DNA of 64,000 bases from Curvularia sp. ZM96 (lineage: Eukaryota > Ascomycota > Dothideomycetes > Pleosporales > Pleosporaceae), in assembly GCA_022457065.1 (NCBI GenBank), contig JAJGBQ010000007.1, positions 1,612,001 through 1,676,000 on the forward strand, written 5' to 3'. The notes below the pieces were generated by a model. That model saw nothing but the letters and a program-made list of their open reading frames with translations, made no database searches and had not been told where the DNA came from. This document shows, piece by piece, positions 44,840 through 54,791 of this stretch. Within the stretch, counting starts at the first letter, position 1; each line of letters starts with the position of its first letter. The translations under genes and the position numbers were made by a program.

Positions 44840-46456
44840 TTAGGCCGGAGCAGTAGGACGCACGGGTGGTGTCGCGTTGGATTGCGGCTCAAAGTTTGCG
44901 ACTTTTCGATACTTAGAAGCTTCGTGAGATACTTCCGACTTGCGCTTGGCAGAATTCGTCTGTGGTGCTGCAGGCTCTGCAGGCGAGTGGCCTTCTTCGC
45001 TTTTGTTGCGTGTTTCTGTTGCGGGCTCCGTAGCAGGCGGGCTGGTGGGCGGTTGACACCACTGATGTTTTCGTTTCCAAGTAAGGTACGCTTCGTCGGC
45101 GAACTTGGCATGGTTCTCCAGCCGCTTGATAAGGTCCTGTGTCAAGGCGAGTTGCTCGCCCATGTTCCGCGCTGGAGAGCTTTGTCGGTACTGATCCTCG
45201 CCTGGCAGCGGCCGTCTCCAGGGCTCTCCACATCCTTTGCATCGCTCTAATTGAGATACGGCTTGCTGCTGTGGCGGCGGCTGGTCTTCAGGCGACTGGT
45301 CTCGAGGCATAGCGGACGGCGTAACTGGCTCCACAGATGGCGTCACTGTCTGCTCAGAGGGGGACTTTTCCTCTTCGGCCGCCTCTGCTGCCGGAGGCAC
45401 AGTAGTCGGTGGAGGGTCGTTCCTGGGCTTCTGGTTGGGCGGCATGTTCTCCGAAGTGTAGACTGTATTAAACCTGACGTTGTAACGCTGGTGTCGTCCG
45501 GTGCCGTTGGTCTGGTCCAGAGTAGGAGATGGCAGCGGGTTTCTGAATCCAGGGTCTGAGTTAGTGGTAGCGGGAGGGCCTCGGGGGTGTGGTGGTGACC
45601 GAGTAGGCTCTGGTGCAAAATGGGTGCTTGGAGACTGTGCTGGAGGGTGTACGCCTCTCAGACCATGTGCTCCGGTTTCTGGTGGAGGCTGGCTGTGATG
45701 CGTACGGGGTTCACTAGGAGGAGAATGGGGAGAAGATGGCCCGACTGGATGAGAGACGGGGCGGGATGTGGACTGGCGACGGTTGCTCACGGCGGGATGG
45801 AAATAGGAAAAAGCAAAGACGGATGAAGGAAGAGTAGGCTCAGCGTCCTTGAGATGGTCGTAGGACTGCTGGGCGACGGCCGAATCTTGGCGAGCGTTAA
45901 GGGTTGGTGTTTGTGAAGGCGCAGCAGCGTCGTGCAGGGCTGGCAGGGGACCAGACGACAGCGGAGGACTGTAGGGTGCAGGCGCCGTGGAGTGTGGTAA
46001 TGAATGTGAGTATGTTTGATGTTGGGGCACGACTGGCGGCGCTCTGGTGTTGGTGGGGCTGGAGGACAAGTCAGCCATGGTTGAAGTATTTATGCGTATG
46101 GTTGGGGCCATGACTTACCTGACGTGAGGGCTGGCGTGATTGATGGGGGTAAAGGCAGCGCGGTCGGGGGCGACTGGCGGGTTTGCGAATTCGGCCGACG
46201 AGATTGATTTTGGGGGCGAAGAACGCGAGGCAGGACGGTCGACGGTGTTCAAAGGCAGAGCGTGTTGTGGTGGTGGAGGAGGAGGTGGTGGCGGCAGTGA
46301 TAGCGGCGGTGGTGGGACAGAGTCGCGAGGACGGTGCAACAACGAGTCGGTCGACGACGACGTCAGCTCTGCGAAGCTGGGCAAGGAGCGCTGTGTGTAA
46401 TGGTGGTTTGGGTCTGGCTGCGGGTGCCTGCGTAGATGCCACTCGCTCCCCATCAT
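44840..46456 (-). CDS. Proline-rich orphan protein with a CxxC motif
   Basis: Exons 46119-46456 and 44840-46058 (60-nt intron, GTAAGT...CTCCAG) give 518 residues; without splicing the upstream part stops just after SPHVR. The N-terminus contains RSLPSFAELTSS, a Ser/Pro phrase seen in several fungal regulators, and a run of ten Pro. The middle is Pro/Ser/Thr-rich and probably disordered. Towards the C-terminus a short ordered-looking part begins CKGCGEPWRRPLPGEDQ and continues with helix-like LALTQDLIKRLENHAKFADEAYLTWKRKHQW, then basic residues (AKRKSEV, KYRKV). One CxxC pair resembles half of a GATA-type finger, but no second pair is visible, so no DNA-binding claim is made. It stands alone between two gene-poor blocks. 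Could be a regulator; function unknown. Confidence 0.7.
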
Positions 46457-46805
46457 GGCATGAGGTGGTTATATGGGAGGAGGGTTGGGCGGTCAGCGGC
46501 GAGGATAAGAGGCGAGGCGAGGCGAGGCAGCAGACGGAGAGAGGAGAGCGGTGGGTTGCACAGAGGATACAGTCGCACGGGAGAGTCTAAAGGGTCTGGG
46601 ATTCCAGCAAATGCAGCTCCGCTCGCGGCACAGGCAAAGGATGAACCGGCTGGAGGCAGACCCCTGGTCGAGGGGCGGCTTGGGAGGCAGGCCTGTCACT
46701 GGTTTGTGCTGGCTGCGGGGGAACGCGCTGCTGCAATGTGAAGAGCAGGCGACCCACCTGCGATGGTATGCAGCGGGGACCTAATCCCGTCCTCGACCCA
46801 TGCGC

Positions 46806-46841
46806 GCCAGCAGGGCCAGCAGGGCCAGCAGGGCCAGCAGG
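46806..46841. repeat. Four tandem copies of the 9-mer GCCAGCAGG
   Basis: 36 bp perfect tandem repeat in the GC-rich upstream region of the proline-rich gene. Confidence 0.95.
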
Positions 46842-47675
46842 GCCCCCAAGCACGCTGGTACGGCCGGGAGGCCAGACGCGGATGCGTGCGAGGCGCTAGG
46901 GGGCGTCGATGGGGCTCGGGGCTGGCGGCAGGCGATCCGTTGGGGGCCTGAACGTGGAGCTTGTGCTGGTGTGCACAGGACAGGCAATCTGAGGCCCGCC
47001 GCGACCTGCCCGCCTGTCTGCCTGCCTGCGTGGATGCCGTGGATGCGTGGATGCGCGGATGGATGGGATGGCCATGTGGGTGGTGTAGTGCCTTGCTGCT
47101 GCCCTCGCCCAGCATGCACTCGACAGGGTCTCGGGCCGACGAATAGCTCCGGCCTCTACTGTGCTGTGGTGTACTCTGCGCTGCGTACATGCGGTACGAG
47201 CGTACATACGTACATACAGCCAGCCAGGCCACACATACATACTATACATGCTCCGTACATACTCCGTACATACACATACATACACACAGACACCGGCTGG
47301 GTTGTGCCGCCCGCATCCCGCGGGTTGCGTCTGCGCCTGTGTTCGCGCGCACGGCCACAGACGCCCGGCCGTGTTTTCCCTTCTCCCTCCCGACGTAGCT
47401 CTGCCGTCGTGCGCCCACCGCGGCAAGCGGCCACGCAGTCGCCAGGAATAGCTCCCCGCGGCCACGTGACCGCGCCCAACCGCCCAACCGCCCTATTAAG
47501 GACACGCGCTAGACGAGGGCAGCATCCTGCCCACAAACACAACCTCGCACCGCCTGCGCCGCCCGTCCCACCATGTCCTCTGCTCGTTTGATGAGCACCA
47601 GCCCGCCGCTCCTCGCAGCGCGGCTCTAGCCGGACGAACCCAACTGTGGGCTTCCCGCGCCCTCCCTCGACGCCA

Positions 47676-48041
47676 ATGGCAAGGACAAGGCAATTGCGCG
47701 CAGCTGATCCGCCCTCCTCACGCGCGTCGACACCGCTGATGCTGCTGATACTACTACAGCTTATGATGGCCGCCGTCATTCATGTCGCTGCCGCCCACTC
47801 GGGCCTAGTCGCCCTCTGCGCCTGTACTGCCGCTGCCGCCGCCCCCGCCAAGGCCTGCCTCTTCCAGCACTTCAGCCCGCCAGGCCAGACACTACCACCG
47901 ACTACATACTGGTATACCCACCCTCCTCTCGCACGCAATCGCTCGAGCCCCCTCGCTGCTACCCCCTTTGCACGCCTGTTTCGGCTAGCACCCAACGGTG
48001 CTTGTGGCGTCAGGCCGCCGGCTTCACCTGCACCGTCCTGA
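47676..48041 (+). CDS. Small open frame with hydrophobic N-terminal segment, doubtful
   Basis: 121 codons from an ATG at 47676. After about 18 residues there is a hydrophobic run (PLMLLILLQLMMAAVIHVAAA) that could be a signal peptide or membrane helix, then an Ala/Pro-rich stretch with few cysteines. A possible donor (GTATAC) follows ACATACTG at about 47910. No family is recognised, and the surrounding GC-rich DNA has many accidental open frames, so this is a weak candidate only. Confidence 0.12.
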   Translation: MARTRQLRAADPPSSRASTPLMLLILLQLMMAAVIHVAAAHSGLVALCACTAAAAAPAKACLFQHFSPPGQTLPPTTYWYTHPPLARNRSSPLAATPFARLFRLAPNGACGVRPPASPAPS

Positions 48042-48439
48042 CGCGCTCGCTCAACGGCCATCTGCTCTCCCACAACCGAAACCCTTGCCCTCCGTGGCCT
48101 TGACCGATGAGAGCCGCGGCGACCCTCATTTACTCCCCTCCCCTCCCCTCCCCCAACAAGGAAACGTCCCGCGCCCGCGCCTTCCTCGTCCTACTCCCTC
48201 GGTGCCCGGCCCGTCTCTAATTGGCCTGCCTGCTGTCCCACGCTCCTCACCGATCACACTCGACTCTCTTTCTCGAGCACCTCGCCTACCAGAGACCCTT
48301 AGCCACCACACTCTCACGTCCGCTAACCCGTCTGCGAGACACATCGCCGAGTCAGGGCATGGCATCCACACCCGTTTTCCCATCACAATGTCCACCCCAT
48401 CACGAGCGGTGACGACTCGCATTCCTTGCCTTGTTTTTG

Positions 48440-48475
48440 CCTTGCCTTGCCTTGCCTTGCCTTGCCTTGCCTTGC
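48440..48475. repeat. Seven tandem copies of CCTTG
   Basis: Perfect pentanucleotide repeat of about 36 bp. Confidence 0.95.
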
Positions 48476-51400
48476 ATGCCTTGCCCGTCTCGCCCCATGG
48501 TCTGATAATCATGCCTCGCCCCCCTCGGGTACTTGCATATTGATCCTGCCTAGCTGTCGAGCGGAATAGGTAGCTCCTTAACGGAGATCACTCGACTTGC
48601 TCTCGTGGTCCTACTGTACGCCATGGTTGCTTTTTTGCCAATCACGGACCCGCCGTCGTCTGCTGTCTGCTCGGTTGCCTGTATGCGATGCTCGACACAT
48701 GTCTGCATTAGGACGCGCCACTGAACCCCCAAGCCGCTTCCGGTTGCAACTGGTCCATCATCGTCCCTTTCCGGCCATCCCTCTTTGTTCTTTTCTCTCT
48801 CTCTCCAACATGTACTAACCAGCCCATGCACCGTCTCCACTTGGCTGCCTGCTGAGAGCCACTACTGACCAACGGTCCGAGTCTCCACGCTTTTGTCGTC
48901 TTTCCGGTCAGCTATCCACTCAGTTTCACGAGTGTTTTCTGTTGTTGTACAGACCCAGCATGCTAATCAGTTACACCACATCCCAGGGCGCTTGCAACCT
49001 CAGCCCGCAGCTGAGCTCAAAAGCCCGCTGCCTCAATATCATGCCGTTGCTCTCCCTGGCTCGCTTCCTCCTATCCTGCCATGTCGACTATATCGCTTGT
49101 CTTATCTCCAGTAAACTCGCTTCCCAGCACTCACATCAGCTGTCTCAGGTAGCTATATCCATGGGCGGCTATCCAGACACGTACCTCGCCCGTGTCGTCT
49201 CACGCCAGAATTAGCGAGTCCACCAAAGCGGTTGAGCCATGTGAGGGCTAAGCCCTAGACTTTCACTCGCACTCCATCCCTGCCATCGGAAGCAATTCCC
49301 CGGTTTGCCTGCATTCCCAAAAACCGCGCTAACCATCAACGCAGGATCGTCATGGAAGAAACGTCGTGCCGATCAACTGCAGCCAGATGATGCATGACCA
49401 ATACTTGGCTCCCACCGGCAGCTTAGACCCGTAAGCCTTTGGCTCCCTTTCTTATGCTGCCTATGGTCAATTCAACCGATATGGGCCTGGTCGCTTAGCC
49501 ATGTATGCGTGCCTGCACGACATCGAAACACCCAAGCCGCCTAGCTATGCAAAACACTCTGGCACCGGCTAGGCTCATCCTATAGCAAGTGAAATGCCAC
49601 CAAGCGGTATATGCAAACATGACCTTCCAGCGTCGGTCAAGTCTGACATGGCTCGCTTCGCTTTTGTGACCACCCAGTGTCCCAGTCCCGCGGGCATACT
49701 GTCATGGCCCTGTCTTTGTGCTACGTGGCATCATGACCACTATCACCATGTCGGCCTTCGGGTCTCCATTGCGGTACCTGAATGAAAGTCATGTTTGTAT
49801 CATCAGACAGGGTCATGGATTCGATCGAGGCGGACTGCCCGTACTCTATTCGCTGGTCACCAGCACATGCGCTTATGTTTCCACAGGCAGTCATCTGTTT
49901 CATAGTTTCCCATGGCGGGCTGTACGCTTTACAGGGCCTCCGAAGCTTGACCAGGTTATGTAGTTGCTCCATTCAGCCTTGGACTCGTATTTCTGCAGTT
50001 GGAGAACGGCGACTCTGCATGCCGTCGGTCCTTGTATCAAAAGGCCTTCTCCCTCGCTTTGCAGGCATCTGTACTTGTGTGCCTCGGCACTGATATCGCA
50101 TGGCTGAGAAGAACGGGCCAGACTATGGTTGTGCCGCACTGCTGAAGCGGAACAGGTCAGCCTCAACGATCGATCCTCATCACGCACATGTTGCTGCTGC
50201 TGCTGCAACTAGCCCTTGATGTTTTCACTATTATCCACGAAAACAAATTTGACAACACACGCACTCACAGTCACACAGGGACGCCTTCTAACTGTATTTG
50301 ATTTGTGTATGCATGGACCAACGGTTTCAGCGTCTTTCCTATTTCTTTGTGGGGCTCGCTATCCGGGCCGTGTCCGTACCTTAATTCGACTCCCCCGAAT
50401 TTCATTGAGAAACGGGGGGCGCATTGCTCTCGAAACAATATATTGGCTCGGAAACGGGTGGAAGGAAGATAGTTTGGGACCGGTTGCGCTGACTTGAGCT
50501 CGGTCCCAGGTGGCCAAAGGCCACAGCCCATGGTTGCATCCACAAGGGCGCGATAGGAAGGAAGCACACTATACCTTCTGTTGGCCAGACCAGTGTACGT
50601 GATTCGGGTATCCCTCTCCGATAAGTGAAGGAAGTCTACCTTCATTCCTCCAACTTCAAGGATCGGTCTCGGCGCTAACTAGGCTGGGAGAAATAGGCCG
50701 CAAACTTTTCATGAACATGATACGGTTGGCTACGTCTCCCACATGAACGACATTGTGATCGGTGGCAAGCGAGGCTGGCGCTACTCGTCTACCCACAGAC
50801 ACTGGCGGATCCCGGAATCCTTCTCTTGGCAGCTCAAGTGGTGATTCATGCTGGCCTCTTAGATGTGTTTCGAAAAGAAATCACCTGGCTTCGTGTTACC
50901 AGTAATGCTGCAGCATCAGAGGTGGAATGTGACCGATAGAAGGGTTGGGACACTGGCGTCGATCACGCCTGCTGCCTTGGGGCCACGTCTACCGTGCTCG
51001 ATATGCTGCCACTAAGTGCTCATACATCAATAGTATCCTCGCTGGGATGGCCTTGTGATGTCGAAGAGCAGTTCTACTCCACATACATTCTCAACACTTG
51101 TGCAGCGTCACCTGCATAAGACTGTACAGTGATCGACTTATCCGACGGTTACTGGACTTGGCCGAGTCCAGCTGCGGATCCATGCAGCCGAATGTCTATG
51201 ATGGTATTTCTCCATCATTGCTATACCATTTTCCTAGACCAATAGTGTTCCTAGGCGCTGCGGACTGTCATCCAGTGACATGCTAGCGCTTGTAAAGAAG
51301 GTGCCCGAGATGGCGGCTGATTCTGAAAAGAAAAAGCGTAGATAGACGACTGGATCCAGACTGCTGAGCGAAGGATGCACCACTGGAATGTTGAGATCGT

Positions 51401-52584
51401 ATCAGACCTCATCACTGGTCACAGAAGGATCTGATGGCTCTAGACGATTTGTTAGACTGTGCAGCCGCCATGGTGTCAACCAGGTGGCAGCTCGAGATGA
51501 ATACCGATACAAAGGGAATAAAGAAGAACAGGCAAGAAATTGAGGTTACACGGTGTCCCAGCATCCACACAGTAGCGGGTCGTGGATGGACACGAAATGA
51601 TACCCATATTCACTCTGATGATCGTGGCGTTGACAGTATCTCTGTCTGCTTTGCCGGCGTTACACTGCCGTCACTCTGCCGCACATCCTCCGCCCTGCAA
51701 AGTCGATCAGTCCTGGTACCTGCACCATGTACAGCGGCTTGTTGAGATGGACTGGGGCTGTGTATCGGTGACTTGCATCCGCGGCCATATCCTATTCTCT
51801 TCCCAGAAAGAATATACCATGACGCTCTTGTCCACGAACAGAAGGAGTACACGAGACATGACTATTCATTATTCTCTCGAACACTGTGTACAGACATTTT
51901 AGTGTAGTGATGTCAGTACAATCTGGATTTTCCATAATGGTGTATAGGCTATGTACAGTGGTGTAGACTTTGAAGTCCAAGAGGCTCCTTTACACGTGAC
52001 TTGGCGTTTTTTCCAGTATTAATTAGCGCCCTCAGCCTATCAATACTACCTTCTGCTCGATCTCATACAGTCTGCTGCTCCTCACTCGTCATAGTCTTAT
52101 TGCACAACACAGCCCTCGGCTGGACTCGCCCGTTCTAGTCCACACATCCATCCACACCTCTCTCACACACAAAAGCGTAGATCCCGAGCACCCATCTCCA
52201 TCTACCAATCATCTTCACCAGGTGACTTTCGGAAATCCTACGAGCAATCAGACGCCTAGAACTCAGCACCAGCCAGACGAGAAAAGAAAAGATATATACT
52301 GAAAGAGGGAATATGTAGTAAAAAAATATTACTTGTTCTCTCGCTTTTTCTCTACACCTATCTACATCCCGAACCCACCACCTACTGCCCGAACAGCCGC
52401 TTAATCCTTCGGCTGCATGTGCTACGCACATCCCGTTCCGAAGCCGAAACTCCCTATATGCGCCTTTGTTTTCTTTTTCTTCGCCCAGCATGCCATACGG
52501 CCGCAAGCAAATCCCTCTCCACAATCCTTCCTTTCGGTTCCACGACTCTTTTCTTCTTCCTTACCTTGCTCACCGGTTACACAT

Positions 52585-52585
<1 letters not shown>

Positions 52586-52626
<41 letters not shown>
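52586..52626. repeat. (CA)n dinucleotide microsatellite
   Basis: About 41 bp of uninterrupted CA repeats. Confidence 0.97.
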
Positions 52627-52631
<5 letters not shown>

Positions 52632-54791
52632 TACACCCCTTGTACCCACCGTAACGCAATGTGCTGACGGAAGAAATCAAGATTGGTGGGAGAAAACGGC
52701 ATCCTACCGCGGCGCTTTTTCTCATCCACGGCTATGGCGTTTGCATGTTGCATGGTGGGCAAGGGAGTAGAAGCGGAAGGAGTATGGAAGGAAGAGTGTG
52801 GAGGGCGAACATCATCACGTGCACTAAAGACCTGTCCCATGAGTCCTTTCTATATTTTCTTTTTTTTCACGTCTCGCTCGCTCGTTCCCTCCAATCCTTT
52901 TGTCTATGCACAACCCCAGAAAACGGAAATATACGCGACACTAAGTAGAGAAGTGCTTGGTTCCCAACAGCAGGCCCCCGCCAAAGTGGAGTTGGAGGAG
53001 GAGGGGGAAGGGGGGGGAGAGAAAGCGAAACAGAAAATGGGGAACATGCATTACATTTCCCGTCCGGCGAAAAAAAGGGGGGGTAAAAGGCAAGGTATGT
53101 GGGTGGGGACACTGGGACACAAGAATAGTGGGGTGCATGAAGGTCAGACCGTTGAGAGAAAGAGGAAAAAAAGCAAACAAGTGACCGAGACGTGCCATAG
53201 GGCCCCACAAGCGAAAGAGAGGAAGAAAGCGAAAAAGCAAAAGCTGGTGAAGTACAAAGAAGTTAGACTATCTGATAAGCGCACAAAAAAGCCACTAGGC
53301 GGGAAATGCTGGTACCGAGTTTCCGAGTGCTTTTCCCAACGCCCACATTCTCTCTTTCCCTTTCCACCTATCCCTAAAATGGAAGACTAGCGTCGTCCTC
53401 CGTCTAGCCACGCTGCAAACAGAGCATGAGGATCTCCAGGGCCCCCGTTTTCAGTCTCTTACACTTTGAGACCAAAAGTGCTTTTTGTTTTTTTTTTCTT
53501 CCTCTCCTCTCAATCCTCCTTCCTTGCGCCTTTTTTTTTCCTTTTTAGCTCTCTTTTCCTTTGCGTGTTTCCCGCTTCTGTATGGGACATGTACATGCAG
53601 AAAAGGATTACGTGCATAGGGTACACACCGTCTCTCCGCCTCACTCGGGCCAAGATAGGTCGGCGATCAAAGGTAGGTATGGACAATCACGATGGCAAGA
53701 GTATCCCTTGTAATCTCGCACCTATATTTCCGCATACTATGCCATAGCCACATACCACATCCCTCCAAGCATCACATCCGGTGTGGGGTGTGCTTTCATT
53801 CTTTTTTTTTCTCTTCAATCTACCGACAACCTGCCATGAGGGCCATCTCTTTAAAGTTTAAAACCAAGGCGAGATACAGCAGGATTAAGCAAAGGCCGAA
53901 GAATGCTAAGGAGGTACCCAAAAAAAAGCAAAGGTGGGATTCAATGCGAATCCCATGGTACATATGTAGAAAGGTAAGGCACGAACAGAAACGTATGCAT
54001 GTTAATGCAAGAAGCCAAAAGCAAAAAAAAGGAAAAGCCGGTGAAAAGAAAATAGTGCCGTCTGAAGATAGAAATGGAGATTTGAGTTCTCTCATGTAGT
54101 AAGGACTAGCTAGTCAACTACTCGGCGAGAGCAGAACAGTGGCGTTTCTAACCTTCTATGACGCTTGGAGACGGCCGTATCTCGCATGTTCCCTGTCTCC
54201 TTTTCTTTTACGCTTCTCCTATCCTTTCTTTCGTTTTTTTCCTGATTACCATACCGATACTCTCATCTTCACTCCTCTTAGATGCTGCCGCATTCAACGT
54301 TGTTCCCTCGCACTGCTTACATGTTGAAGAAATAGCGCAGAGAGATGTAGAGGAAAAAAGTACATTGATCACACTTGCACAGATATGAGCTAAAATGGAT
54401 TGTCAGTGAGGCTGGTAGTAGGTTCTGATGACTCGGAAGAAAAATGATTAGAGTAAAGATTATCATTTCACTGACTCGTTGTATCAGACACATCAATTCC
54501 CCTGGCTTCACACGGAACAATTGACGAGTAACGGACAAAAGTCTAGATTTTGTATTGAATGCGTATAGAATTCATCATAGGTAGAGAACCCGCCCAACTC
54601 CACCCATGCAGCGCTGAACGTTGATTCATTAACGGCAGCCTCTCCTCTCTTTTTCTACTGCTTCTCACCCCCAAGTGGCTACCAGAGTGCACCCATTCAT
54701 CGACAATCATTATCTCGTAAGAAGGGGTATCGAATGCGTGAGACAAGTCCCAGTCATTACGTCATCTTCGCTTGAAATATGCTTCAGCGCC

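Larger units (their letters stand above)
46457..54791. other. Gene-poor block 2 (8.3 kb)
   Basis: Lies between the 5' end of the proline-rich gene and the 3' end of the Tps3-like gene. The first 2 kb are GC-rich with long stop-poor frames on both strands and short tandem repeats (46806-46841, 48440-48475); the rest has only short random-looking frames. A small frame with a hydrophobic N-terminal segment at 47676-48041 (+) is listed separately. A CA tract sits at 52586-52626. No RNA gene or transposon was recognised. Confidence 0.5.

Noticed and set aside
47998..48543. 181-codon open frame in the GC-rich region
   Set aside because: Starts at GTG and runs through the CCTTG tandem repeat; Pro/Ser/Arg/Leu-rich with no features.
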